A DNA stretch of 64,000 bases from Forficula auricularia (lineage: Eukaryota > Arthropoda > Insecta > Dermaptera > Forficulidae). The DNA lies in NCBI GenBank assembly GCA_024734495.1, contig JALMQS010000055.1, positions 11,503,340-11,567,339 of the forward strand, read 5' to 3'. The position numbers and the translations under genes were made by a program. The notes beneath the pieces are model-generated. The model was not told the origin of the DNA, ran no database searches, and saw only the letters and a list, made by a program, of their open reading frames with translations. Shown in pieces: positions 22,641 through 33,188 of this stretch (its first letter is position 1; every line of letters starts with the position of its first letter).

Positions 22641-23425
22641 TTAACTAGTTATAACATTTCAAGAGCTTTCCAACGATTTAATTTTTAATTTTTTTAATTT
22701 CAACATTTTTCATTTATAAGTTCTGAAACTAGAAAACTCAAATCGAATCCAATATTTGGGAAAAAGTTTTTGTTAGAGAAAATCAAATTATAATCCAAGT
22801 GACTATTTTCGCATTTGATTTTTCTATTCAGATTAACGGAGATTGTATTTGAATTATTATTATTATTATTTTCTTCTTTTTGACTCCAACCTCTTGGGAA
22901 TTATCTTCTGTATGGTTACATTATGACCAACTAGGAATTAATAAATAAATAAATATTAATAACTTCAATGCATCGGAATGGAATGTTTTCATAATTCGTC
23001 TATCATCTGGCCAATGGCTAAATGATTCTCTGCCGAGTCATGACAACATCTGCAATGGTAGGACGGACATACAGACCGACGCGCCTTCCTTGTCCGCCAT
23101 CAGAAGCAAAAGCAAAGAGTTCAATGCACGTCTGTCTATGTGTTTTCCTAAACGACATAACAAAAGTGAGATGAGGGTAGGGAGGGGAGAAAATTGTCAC
23201 TTTTATCATAATGCGAAAAATAACTCTTCTTTTTTTATGTTAAAATTTCATGACACTTAGGGAAAATTATTAATTTAATTTTTTTGATTTATACGAAAGA
23301 AAATTCCATAAATCTTTCCAGTAAATAGTATTTCCGAACATGGGTTTATGCTCCCATGCATTGGCCACCCCTGAATTTTCAAGAAACATAATTTTGTATA
23401 CTTATCGTTGCATCACTAGCATCCA
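22641..23425. other. Mostly unannotated; a GC-richer patch
   Basis: The patch at about 23025-23175 has near-balanced base composition, but none of its frames gives a recognisable protein. It could hold an exon or a regulatory block. Confidence 0.3.
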
Positions 23426-23429
23426 TAAT

Positions 23430-23800
23430 AAATAACAATTAAAACAGGAATAGTAGGTGATTGTAAAATAAATTAAAAACAGAGTCTTTATTAAATGGGC
23501 CAGAAGTTTCGTCAATTTATTTCGACTTACTCAGTGGCCCATTCTTTAACAATTGTTAAAAGGGGGAAAAAAGTTCAAGATTGTTGAGTAATTGAGGCCA
23601 AGAATGAGTTTAGAAATAATAAAAAAAGATTAAAGATGTTTCGTAGCATAGTGGAATTGTCTTTTAACAAAGAGTGATAAAATGGGCCACTGAGGAAGTC
23701 GAAATAAATTGACCAAACATCTAGCCCATTTAATAAAAACTCTGTTTTTAATTTATTGTCCAATTCCCAATTCCCTACTACTGTTTTAATTGTTATTTAT
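23430..23800. repeat. Long inverted repeat carrying two hammerhead-like motifs
   Basis: Arms 23430-23549 and 23653-23800 are imperfect inverted copies (AATAACAATTAAAACAG at both outer ends, AATAAATTAAAAACAGAGT inside). Each arm carries GGGCCACTGAG, spare bases, GTC, loop, GAC, G/CAAAC, then TCTGGCCC or TCTAGCCC. GGGCCA and TGGCCC can pair, closing the motif. The left-arm motif is on the minus strand, the right-arm motif on the plus strand. The spacer of about 100 bp is unrelated AT-rich DNA. Confidence 0.65.
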
Positions 23801-25116
23801 TTTCGAAATTTTTTACAAAAATTAAGAATCATTATGACTAAATATTCGACTGCCTCCTGGACGGTAAGGAAACTTCCGAAATTTTTAGGGGGGGGGGAGG
23901 GGGGGACACTTACCGAAATTTGCCCCCGCCTCCCTAGAAAGATGTTTAGACACGCATTTGTTAGTGAATTATTTAGATTCTTTTGATGATTTAAGGAGAG
24001 ATCTGATTTCATTAGTAATATCTTAGGATTGGATCCCATTCCACTCAGAAAAATTTTCATTTAGTAAATTTACCATATATGTATTTTATTCTTGCTCGTA
24101 CTTCACACACTCTGTTCTGGTATTTCGCAAATATCCCCGCGGGTGCGTTATTATATGTGGAGATGATGAGAATCAATTAAATCATGATTCAATCTTCTAA
24201 CAGCTAAAACTCTCCTGAATAATATCCTCTAGTCTGATGAGTCTCAAACAACAATATCGGTCAATTGAGATTGAGTAATTAAGCAGGTTATAAAATAATA
24301 TTTATTCCATTTTAAAATGTTCAAGTTTACTTTTTAAATAGCCTCAGTTTCTAAGTTTATTAAGAAAATAAATAAATAAAAAATCTATTAATTTTTATCC
24401 CTAATCCATAAACGACCTAACTAATAAAAATTTCAAATTCCTAAGTGTGCCCACAAAGATCACTTCATTTGGACATTGGAATTGGAATAAATTGTTAATA
24501 CGTTTAACGTTTTAACCGCAGAAGAAATGAAAACCACACTGAAAAATACTATAGATAAATAGATAATTCATTCATGACCGTAAAATATAGTGAGAAAATA
24601 CCGTTGAATATTTATTTAAAAGTAAAAAGAGGAAAATATTGAAAATTATCTATGGTGCTTTGGTGCTATATATATGGTATATAGTATATTAGTTTCTTTA
24701 AATGATTTTATGAAATTATTTATGTTAATTAATATTAAATAATAATTATACGAGATAGCTAGAGTATGAATAATGAAAATGACTTAGCGTCAAACTTGTT
24801 CAAATCATCAGTAAAAAATAATAATTAAGTTGAGTAAAATATTCTCATTAACTTATTCACATGTGAAATGTTCCTCTATCAACACTCTCTTTAGAATTTT
24901 AAACTAATTAACAAAATCATGGATAGAATTAAATAGGCATTCATTCATTATATATTCAAACAAATACGCCACAAGAGACCGGACCTAATCTCAGAGAGAA
25001 CAAAATAGAAACTCTAATGGCTTAATGGCTAATAATAATACTTTGAATTCACTGCATCCCCAAAATATCCCTAAAAAGTTCTAACTTTCATTTTATTTTC
25101 CAAAAATCAAGAATCA
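23801..25116. other. AT-rich stretch with G tract
   Basis: A G-rich tract at 23888-23906 keeps both strands open (23756-23986 plus, 23797-24060 minus); neither is a plausible protein. Nothing else is recognised. Confidence 0.45.
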
Positions 25117-25555
25117 ATCTAGACCAGAGGTCCCCAAACTTTTTTGTCTCGTAGACCACTTGCCATGTTTTTCGGTTTTGGGTAGACCCCCTGCTTAGGC
25201 TAATATTGAATTTTTGCAAATTCGTCAATTTCAAATGTAGTTAAAAAACTTAAAAAAACACATTTTAAGTTGTAGACATTTATTAATTAAATTCAAATTC
25301 AAACAAACCAAGTTAAAATAGTATATCTGTTACATAAAATAACTAACTAGAAAATAAATGCTTTTAGTGGGGGGCCCCCTGGGGGATTAACGTGATAATG
25401 ATAATAAATTTTAAACATTTAGCATCAATTTAGTTAGGTTTATACTCAAATCTCCTCGGTTAGTGATGTCCATTCTGTTTCTTTTGAAAATGACATTGAT
25501 CCACTTTAACTTTGGTTCACTTTAATTTGTATGTGCCTATAACTACCAGTCTATA

Positions 25556-26538
25556 TTTTTAACTGACTTCAAAAAAGGAGGAGGTTCTCTATTCGACTGA
25601 TTTTTTTTTGTCTATGTTACCTCATATCTCCGCCAATTGTGAACCGATTTTGAAAAAAAAAACTGCATTGGGTTCAGTCTAGCTTCCGATTGGCACCGTT
25701 TTTTTCATTGGTATTAGACCTTTTTTGTTAGGTTTGTTCAGGCCTAACTTCTTTGTTTATGAACCGATTTCGATGATTCTTTTTTTATTGGAAAGGGGGT
25801 GTCTTAGGGATGGTGACATATTAAGTTGGTCAAGTTCTTGATGATATGATCAACGACGAAATAACGTAAATCTCCAATTCTTATGAGCAAATAATCGAAA
25901 TTATGATAAATAAAATCTTTTATAAAAAAATCTTATAACATTCATTTAAAACCAGCAAACATTTCGAGATAATTTCTATATTTATGAATTGAATTTTATT
26001 ATCATTTTCTGATTCATTCGCCTGACGCTTTCTCTTGCGAAATGCATGCAAGGTATTATATTAAGTCACTATTAATAACATCACTAAAAACAAACAAACA
26101 AACAAACATACAGGTGAAATTAATAAAAGCGTGTTAAAAAAAGAGAAAAATAAAAATAATTTTTATAAAAAAAAAAAATAAAACCGACTTCAAAAAACTT
26201 AAATGCAACAAATAAAATAAAATCCACTAAAATGTATAAAATAATGATCTTATTTAGTTACAACTAAACGACGAAATATTAACATAAAATTACTTTTTGA
26301 AGCCGGTGCCAAACATATAATTTTATGAATCGCACTTGACGGATCTTACCTAGTACATTTGGCGCTCGCTTATAGGTATAGATTGTTTGGCACCGACTTC
26401 AAAAAGTAATTTCATGTTAATATTTCGTCGTTTAGTTGTAACTAAATAAGATCATTATTTTATACCTTTTAGTGGATTTTATTTTATTTTTAAGTTATTA
26501 TTATTTTATTTGTTGCATTTAATTTTTTTGAAGTCGGT
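25556..26538 (+). mobile_element. Family A repeat, copy 2, uninterrupted
   Basis: Starts TTTTTAACTGACTTCAAAAA, runs through the same block order as copy 1 without the three insertions, and ends GAAGTCGGTTTTATTT. It serves as the empty-site reference for copy 1. A (CAAA)n run lies near 26090-26110. The palindrome arms are 26182-26310 and 26389-26538, with spacer AATCGCACTTGACGGATC. Confidence 0.8.
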
Positions 26539-26914
26539 TTTATTTTTTATTTTTTTAAATATTTTCTTAATACTTTGCTTTTCAAAACTCTGGAAACAAA
26601 TGAATATTTGTCTCTCACATTCGTATTTTTTGTTTGACGAATTGAACAAGTCACAGCAAGTCCGAGTCTTCTTGCGCTGTCTTTGCGAATCTTCGAGACA
26701 AGAATGGACGCGTATGCGGTTAACATGAAGATACTGGTATCATTATTTGCAAGTTTCTACAAGTTCAAAGTGTATTGCGACATCAAAGCGAATAGCTCAA
26801 TACCTTCACAATTTTATGAGATATACTAATTAAAAAGTTTGATACAAAACCCTAGTGTATACTATCAGTCTGTTTGTTATGTTAGGTTTTCACGTAAAAA
26901 CTAAGCAACAAATC

Positions 26915-26955
26915 AGAGGGGTGATCCGCAATTGGAAGTAGGTGTACACCTCTTT
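26915..26955 (+). repeat. Family D end
   Basis: AGAGGGGTGATCCGCAATTG then GGAAGTAGGTGTACACCTC. Related strings occur at 36640-36715 and reversed at 51215-51290, where the order is TGGAAATGAAAGTGGAAG, GGTGTACAC-like and CGCGGTTCACCCCTC. The unit is too short to classify. Confidence 0.4.
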
Positions 26956-27132
26956 GGAAGAATTTTGGAAGTACTTGGAAATATTTAGAAGTACTTGGAA
27001 ATATTTGAAAGTTCTTGGAAATATTTGGAAGTACTTGGGAATATTTGGAAGTGCTTGGAAATATTTGGAAGTACTTGGAAATATTTGGAAGTACTTGGGA
27101 ATATTTGGAATTACTTGGAAATATTTGGAACT
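26953..27132. repeat. 20-bp minisatellite, about nine units
   Basis: Unit TTTGGAAGTACTTGGAAATA in tandem with scattered substitutions. Because three units equal 60 bp, frames stay open on both strands (26890-27222 minus; 26942-27343 and 26995-27216 plus) and translate as KYLEIFG/STWKYLE-type repeats. These are not taken as genes. AGTGGAAGTAGGTGTACA-like sequence stands on both sides of the array. Confidence 0.85.
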
Positions 27133-27370
27133 ACAAGTGGAAGTAGGTGTACAGCATACCTCGAACAAATCTATCTGTGTATGTGGATTATTCCATTCAT
27201 GGAAACCCAAAAATAAAGTCACGTCCTGCTTAAATGTGATCCACTATCGTGGACCCCCATTTACATCTCATAGGTCCCCAATTTTTATTTTCGTTGATAT
27301 GGACCCCTTGCAGGTCATCGTTGACCCCTGGTGGTCCATTTAGACCACTTTGGGTATCACTGATCTACAC

Positions 27371-29880
27371 TAGACCTTCTTACATTCTTATAATAAAAAA
27401 AGCTTTGTTATGAAGAGGGATGAAGTTATTAAAAGATGATGATTTAATTTCCGCTAGAAAACCTAAACAAAAACAGTCCCCATCAACCAATAATCACCGT
27501 TATTATTCGGGTCTCGAATCAATTCCTGAGAGAGAGCAACAACAGGATAAAAAGATGCAGTTGTTACTTTTTTTGTATTAAAAGTTTCGCCACCGAAAGA
27601 ACGTGATCGCCATCATAGGAAAAAACAGATTCGATCCCTGCCGTCTCATCCCGTGTATCTTCTCTCAGTGTGTGTCTATGTCTAGTACTCGACACGCACC
27701 CGGGCAAATTTCGTTCTCTTAGGAATTAGTATGCCTTTTAGTCGCGATCAATTAGATGAATGAACAGGAATTTAGGGTCCGTGTTTTTTTCTTTATTGAG
27801 AATAAGCGTTATATTTGGAACACAGAATTTTGAAGAACATTACCAAAAAATATGATTTTTCTTTAAATTGGTATTGTTTTTATTATTTATATAGATATTT
27901 TTTTTGGTTTTGAAGAATTTTCCTACCACCACTCACAACAATGGAATCATAAATATCTCATATTTTAGTGCTAGAGGTTCCTCAGAAATAAATATAACTG
28001 TTCTAGGGTTTCTCGCTCTACAAAAAGGTTGAGAAACACTGCCTTAGATGATGTGTCTATCCTCTCTGTCATATTCATGTAATAGTTAACGAACTAGTAA
28101 AGCTAGATTCTTAAAATATGGATTATGGTATGAGTATGATCATTAGATAGTTTTGAGGCCACTCCGCAACCAAAAATGTTGATGAAAAAATTGTCCAACC
28201 CGTAAAATTATCATATTAAAAATGTCATCTTGTAACTTTTATTTTGACACCCCAGTCGAGCTCTTTGATTGGACAAAGTCGACATTTATTTCCTTCAACT
28301 ATGCGAACTATGGATTTTAAAAATTATCTGGACTATCTATTCGACTTGGGCGTTCTCTTAATACGTTCTGGATATTTCTTTTGAGAAATTTCACAGTACA
28401 CATACTCAATACTGCCAAGTCGAATAGGCCATGTGAATGCGTTAAGTTGAATAGGTTTTTTAAGTTTTAAACGAAAATTATTTTGCTAATTATAAAATAA
28501 TTATTTTATAACAGATAAAAAACTGCCGAAAAAATAATTTCGCACACCTTATCAAGTGATGTATCCTTGAAGAGGTCGTTTAATACCGTTTTAAAATTTT
28601 CCTTTTGAATACCAGCCACGCATTATGAGTCTGCGAAATTGTCTCGCTATGTCTGCCCCAATTCATAACTTAAGGTGAGCATGCCAAGCTCAAAATTGGC
28701 CCCTTATTTTATCAATCACAGAATATTCATAATTTTTAATTAATATAAAATTTTCGTAAATTTCAATTATTAAGCCCATATACATCTACAAAAATTCAAC
28801 TTGTTTCTCTTCCGTTTTATTACCAAAAGATCCATCCAATGGCCTTCTAATTGTATTATATAATTTAATTTTAATCTAACTTTGTTGGAAAAAAATCTTC
28901 AGATTATCGAACTTTGACCTAAGATCGCGACTCTAGGTATTTGAATTTATATCAAAATGTGCTGTGAAGTCAAAGGAATTGTTTATCAAGGCATTTGCTT
29001 TTAATCATTATGGCATTTGTATATCACCTTCTATAAAACGCTTGAATTCCTAACATAAATCCATTTTACACTTATCGCTGCTAATGAGCAATTTGTTTTA
29101 TACTCGTTGTTTTTCTTCTTCTTCCAACTTTTCCTTGTAAATATTATTTGTGCTTTCTTAAACTATTATAAAAACATTATTAGCAATATTTAGGGTACAA
29201 TTATTTCAAGACGAAATGATACAAGTACCGGAATCCTACTTAGGTCTTATTAATCAATTCAAGATTCATCAAGCAAAGAGTGTCCTCAAAAGATCATTAT
29301 TATCTGATAACTAAACTGAGCGACATGACTATCGTAAAGATTTTCTTTCGATACTGAGGACTTAAATTAGTTGAGTTAATTAATTCTAGTATTTTCCACG
29401 ACGTTAAGGTCTCAAATTTCAAGTGATATAAAGATATAGTTAATATTAATTCAAATCATTGATAAGTTATTTAGAACAGACATCAGTAAAGTGTTTAAAA
29501 ATGAAATGAAATATTAATAATAATTATTTTTATAAAATCAGGCGGTTAGGACGCTTTAGGGAGGATACTCTGTTTTGGTCATTAGCGCCTCAGAGATAAT
29601 ATATATTTTATTTTATTTTTAAATCAATATGTGCATTTGTGTGTATAGGTGTATTTGTAGCCCAATTAGTTTGTTTGTACAACACCGAACGTCATTCCTT
29701 CATTGCTAGTCCCTATGATTGGCCCCACGGGGTTAAAAAATATAAATAATTACAAATTTGTTGATAAAAAATACTTAAAATATATTTTTTTAAACAAACC
29801 CTTTAATATTTAGTACAGGTCCACCGGAGCTTCAAATACATACATTGATTTTTTAATGATAGTGATGCACGAAGAACATG
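27371..29880. other. Unannotated AT-rich stretch
   Basis: A 13-bp inverted pair CTATTCGACTTGG / CCAAGTCGAATAG lies at 28337-28349 and 28415-28427. Nothing else is recognised in 2.5 kb. Confidence 0.5.
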
Positions 29881-29889
29881 AAGGTGTTA

Positions 29890-29987
29890 CCCCAGGTAAC
29901 CACAATATCCTAAGAATATTCTAAGGATATTCTATGGACATTTAAATCTTCTTAGAATATTCTGAGGATATTGTGTGTTACCTGGGA
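29890..29987. repeat. Nested palindrome, CCCAGGTAAC ends
   Basis: CCCAGGTAACCACAATATCC and, as reverse complement of the right end, CCCAGGTAACACACAATATC face each other. Each arm also contains AATATCCTAAGAATATTCT followed by AAGGATATT, itself nearly palindromic. It looks like a small foldback/MITE. Confidence 0.7.
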
Positions 29988-30254
29988 CAATAACAAGGTG
30001 GAACATCTATAATTCAGGATTGACTCTAACATCACGAAAATAAGATGAATGAATTTCAGAATTTTTAATAGAAGTTACTTGTATAAAAATATTGAACATT
30101 TTGATGAAAAAAACAAAGTGTGAAAATGAGTTCCACTCTTTAGAAATCATAGAAATAAACGAGTTGACAAAAACATTTGTCTGATTTTAATTTTAATTGT
30201 CTCCAAAGAGGTGACGACTGTTTGAAAATTGCGTGTTTTGCACAATTAATTAAT

Positions 30255-30296
30255 TAATTTTGGCAATTAACTAATTTTAGCAATTAATTGCCAAAA
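30255..30296. repeat. Short hairpin
   Basis: TTTTGGCAATTA and TAATTGCCAAAA pair across about 17 bases. It is embedded in (TTAA)n-like sequence. Confidence 0.5.
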
Positions 30297-30561
30297 CAAA
30301 AACATTGGCAGAACATATTTTTAATTCAAGGAAAGAGAGGAATCATTTGACAAAGAGCCAGGGAATCAAGCATATTAGAGAAGTCTAGATCTTCTATTAG
30401 TTTATTACACGCTTCTGTAATGCATGTTTGTTGATGCTTTCGTAGTCAAATATACAACTTGTTTATTATGCAGTGAACTCAATTTCAATCATGTTCCTTG
30501 CACTGTTTTCCACTTGAATTGTTTAGTATAGCCTAAAGGAACCCTTTATCTAATTAAAGAG

Positions 30562-30710
30562 ATTTTGTTTTATTTTATTGTATTTTATTTATTTATTCAT
30601 TCATAATTCTTACAATTTAACTTTACACAATGCTCTGAGGCAGTTTGCCTCATATGAGCAGTAAAAAAGAATAATTAACATAAAACAAAGAAGAGAAAAA
30701 TAAAAACAAG
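30562..30710 (-). repeat. Retroposon 3'-end-like sequence
   Basis: On the minus strand this reads GAGGCAAACTGCCTCAGAGC (a GAGGCA/TGCCTC hairpin), then an AT-rich stretch ending AATAAATAAATAAAATAC and AATAAAATAAAAC. The layout resembles a LINE 3' UTR and tail. It may belong to the LINE at 31080-31720, which has the same orientation, but the intervening exon makes that uncertain. Confidence 0.35.
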
Positions 30711-30760
30711 TGTGTGCGTAAAAGAAAGCTCCAGCGAAAGGAAGGTGAGAGAGCCAGCAG

Positions 30761-30934
30761 GGGGAAAAGTGTTCACCTGTGTTCACCTGTGCAGAGCGAA
30801 ACTACGGATACTACGCAGATGTGGACAACGAATGTCAATTGTTTCACGTCTGTTTGCCTGTAGAGTTTGCCGATGGAAAGAAGGCCACCTATAAGTGGAG
30901 TTTTATCTGCCCTGAAGAGACCGTCTTCAATCAG
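30761..30934 (+). CDS. Chitin-binding (peritrophin-A) domain exon
   Basis: From TTCACCTGTGCAGAG the frame reads FTCAERNYGYYADVDNECQ then LFHVCLPVEFADGKKATYK and WSFICPEETVFNQ. It ends exactly at CAG, followed by the donor GTAAGAG. The C-x(n)-GYYAD...CQ-FHVC...WSF-C order is typical of type-2 chitin-binding domains of cuticular proteins analogous to peritrophins (CPAP1-like): secreted proteins that bind chitin in cuticle. Four of six expected cysteines are in this exon; the last would lie in a following exon not found here. The start is uncertain. GTTCACCTGT is duplicated in tandem (30771-30790). The upstream frame (GGKVFTC at 30761-30780) and the downstream frame are out of register by this 10 bp. 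No good polypyrimidine acceptor precedes it. Confidence 0.8.
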
Positions 30935-30996
30935 GTAAGAGTATCTCTTGCATTGATGGCTTATAACTTTGATATAAAAGTTCTCCAAATTAAATA

Positions 30997-31066
30997 TTCT
31001 TAACACTCTTCTATACACCATTCTTAACCCTTCTATACACCATTCTTAACACTCTACTATACACCA
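30997..31066. repeat. 22-24-bp minisatellite, three units
   Basis: Three units of TTCTTAACACTCTTCTATAC plus ACCA, the middle one 2 bp shorter. On the minus strand they fall just after the LINE coding remnant, in the position of a 3' UTR, so they may be the element's terminal repeats. Confidence 0.75.
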
Positions 31067-31079
31067 TAAAAGAGAGACG

Positions 31080-31720
31080 CCAAAAAAGAGACGCTCACTC
31101 CCGAATACCGCCCCCGCGAATACATGCCAAGAGACCACGATTGAATATAAGTGATGATGAAGATGAACGGGTGAATGAAGGTAATGAATTCCACAGTCGG
31201 GCAGCAGTGACAGTGAATGACCTATTCACCACCTAGGACCGGTGACTCGGAATATGAATATGATTTGAATCTGCCCGAAAAGCGCGATTATGTATGGATG
31301 ATTTAAAAGTGAAGAGATGTATTCGAGCTGATGTGAAATGAAGGTGCGATGCAGGAATTTGCCAAGCATGTAGAGACGCCTCTGGGTCGCCCTAAGCCAA
31401 CCAAGTCTGACATAAAAGGGGGAGACATGATCGCGTCTAGGAATGTCAAAAATAAATCGAACGCATGCATTCAAAGCCAGATCAAGTAAGCCCGCGCGGG
31501 TCCCAAAGACGTCACCATACACGAGGCAACAATAGTCCATGGTTGGCAATATCAAAGAATTGATGAGATGTTTACGTGTCGAAAATGGAATGAGATGACT
31601 GACTTTAATGAGTTGATGGAGACCCCGAAACACTCGTCGACGGACCGAATTAATGTGTTCCTCCCAGGTGAAGAATCGGTCAAAGATGACCCCTAGATTA
31701 GGGACACACTCGCTCGTTTT
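31080..31720 (-). pseudogene. Non-LTR retrotransposon RT C-terminal fragment
   Basis: The minus strand reads VPNLGVIFDRFFTWEEHI, then the long frame at 31633-31226 with LILPTMDYCCLVYGD, ACVRFIFDIPRRDHVSP and GWLRATQRRLYMLGKFLH. After a frameshift near 31230 it continues NRSFTVTAARLWNSLPSFT. LGV.FD..FTW..HI, followed by the LPTMDYC...R.....H.SP....GWL...RR, and finally TVTAARLWNSLP, is the characteristic tail order of Jockey/CR1-type LINE reverse transcriptases. A stop interrupts the frame upstream of TSECVPNLGV, so the piece is 5'-truncated and the catalytic FADD box is absent. It is dead, but only mildly decayed. Confidence 0.9.
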
Positions 31721-31734
31721 AGTCTAGAATAGCA

Positions 31735-32660
31735 AATAAGAGTAGTTGATTCATAAAAAGAAATCAATGAGATGTCCTATGCTTGATGCATATAAACATA
31801 TTCATATGTACTACATATAAATATGTATAATTTATTTGTTTGAGACTATAGTTTCGAAGGTTTGACCTTCATCTTCAGTATTTTAATTATAGATATTTCA
31901 TCTGATATTTCACATGGGTATTGGATATACAAAAATTCGTGTAATTGAACTTAGGAGAAATAATAAATATAATGTTTCTAATTAAAAGACTGATGATGAA
32001 GGTCAATCTCAAACAAATAAATTATATAGGAGAGTCATTCCACGCCAAATCGGACGGTTTGAAAAATTTTAATTTTTTATTTCCTTCATTTTTTTGATAT
32101 TTTTTTAGTACCCATAAAAAACTCTTCCTGGTAAATTTTGAAATTTTTTTGACCACCGGTTTAAAAGATATCGAATTTCGGTTTTTCGATCATAACTTCT
32201 TCAAAAATAGTCCAAATTCAAAAATATTTTTTTCAAATTTTGGTTTTTTACATACTTTTTAGAAAAAAATAGAAAAAAAATATTTAAAGTGTTTTTATAT
32301 GCGATTTTTGAGTTTGAAAAATTTAATCTTGTTTTTGAAACTGTATTATGTAATCTTCGATTTTTTTGTTAATTTTTTATTTTAAACTTCTATTCATTCT
32401 ATAAATTTTAAGATCGGGTCCTATGATAATTACTACTTTTTCTATTTTTGAAAATTTCAAAATTTACCAGGAAGAGTTTTTTGATACGTACTAAAAATGT
32501 CAAAAAATGAAGGAAATCAAAAATTAAAATTTTTCAAACAGTCCGATTTGGCGTGGTAAATGCCCCATATTAATATTAGGTATTTATACGTACCTATATG
32601 TTTATTTGTATCAAACAGAGGACAACCCCTTTGATTTCTCTTTGATGACCCCTTTATCAT
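31735..32660. mobile_element. Family E foldback element with MITE inserted
   Basis: The left arm (31735-31900) carries AGTAGTTGATTCATAAAAAG, TGTCCTATGCTTGATGCATA, then TAATTTATTTGTTTGAGACT and the hairpin motif. The right arm (31980-32028 plus 32567-32660) is an inverted copy: CTGATGATGAAGGTCAATC, CAAACAAATAAATT, then after the MITE GTTTATTTGTATCAAACAGA and GGACAACCCCTTTGATTTC. The MITE at 32029-32566 interrupts the right arm. The left-arm motif (31851-31878, minus) is CTGAAGA, T, GAAGGT, CAA, ACCTTC, GAAAC with a perfect 6-bp stem. The right arm has lost the second half of the motif. Confidence 0.7.
32029..32566. mobile_element. MITE with TIRs of about 115 bp
   Basis: Ends GTCATTCCACGCCAAATCGG and, reversed, CATTTACCACGCCAAATCGG. 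The similarity continues inward through GTTTGAAAAATTTTAATTTT, TTTCCTTCATTTTTT and AAACTCTTCCTGGTAAATTT. The interior is AT-rich and non-coding. The GTCATTCCACGCCAAAT terminus is, from memory, widespread in arthropod genomes. TSD not resolved. Confidence 0.75.
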
Positions 32661-33055
32661 CTCTAGAATAGAAATGCAATGACCAGACCCCTTGGGCGAT
32701 ATGGCCTCACAATTAGATGCAGATTGCAGAAGCTGTCCAATATCTCTCCCATATAAAGGACGAAACATGTTGAAGATTCAATTGAAAAGAAAAGACGGAA
32801 ATAGGCGAACAGTTAATAAAAGGTGCCCTAACTGAATTGTGTTACGCACGTGCGCTTTTGCCGAAACCAACGCACCAAAGGGGAACTGAGATTTTTTCTC
32901 ATCATCATCATGATCATCATCGAGAAACGACGTAAATAATTTGATTAGAGGAAAGATCATTCAGAGTGGGCTGTTCATTGAAATCACAAAAAAAAAATAA
33001 GATGGCGATTAATTTAATTCACTTAGTGAATAAATAACTATGCTTCCAAATAAAT
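32661..33055. other. No gene recognised
   Basis: Contains a short (CAT)n run near 32900. The minus-strand frames at 32517-32768 and 32778-32960 have no family features. Confidence 0.4.
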
Positions 33056-33059
33056 ATAC

Positions 33060-33188
33060 AAAATTGATTTATTTGTCAATATTTCGACAAATTAATCTTA
33101 TTTTCATTAGAACAAAGAAAAGTTATCTAATGAAGATATGATTAGGTAATTTATCGAAACGTTGACTAGCAAAAATCAATTTTGTGCC
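33060..33188. repeat. Inverted repeat with degenerate hairpin/GAAACG motifs
   Basis: The left arm (minus) reads CTAATGAAAATAAG...TTTGTCGAAATATTGAC. The right arm (plus) reads CTAATGAAGATATGATTAG...TTTATCGAAACGTTGAC. Each ends in AAATCAATTTTG. CTAATGA replaces CTGANGA. The arrangement parallels 23430-23800. Confidence 0.5.

Larger units (their letters stand above)
25125..27362. mobile_element. hAT-like element with nested insertions
   Basis: The left end is CAGAGGTCCCCAAAC. The right end, as reverse complement, is CAGTGATACCCAAAG, a matching imperfect terminal inverted repeat. ATCTAGAC (25117-25124) and ATCTACAC (27363-27370) flank it and differ by one base, consistent with the 8-bp TSD of hAT transposons. 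Inside lie family A copy 2 (25556-26538) and a 20-bp minisatellite (about 26953-27132). Terminal regions carry GTAGACCACTTGCC and GTGGTCCATTTAGACCAC blocks. No transposase domain could be read. Confidence 0.65.

Noticed and set aside
23756..24060. Overlapping frames on both strands with poly-Gly or poly-Pro
   Set aside because: Kept open by a G homopolymer tract; no splice or family support.
26890..27343. Long open frames on both strands (110 and 133 codons)
   Set aside because: They are generated by the 20-bp minisatellite; three units make 60 bp, so stops are absent in several frames.
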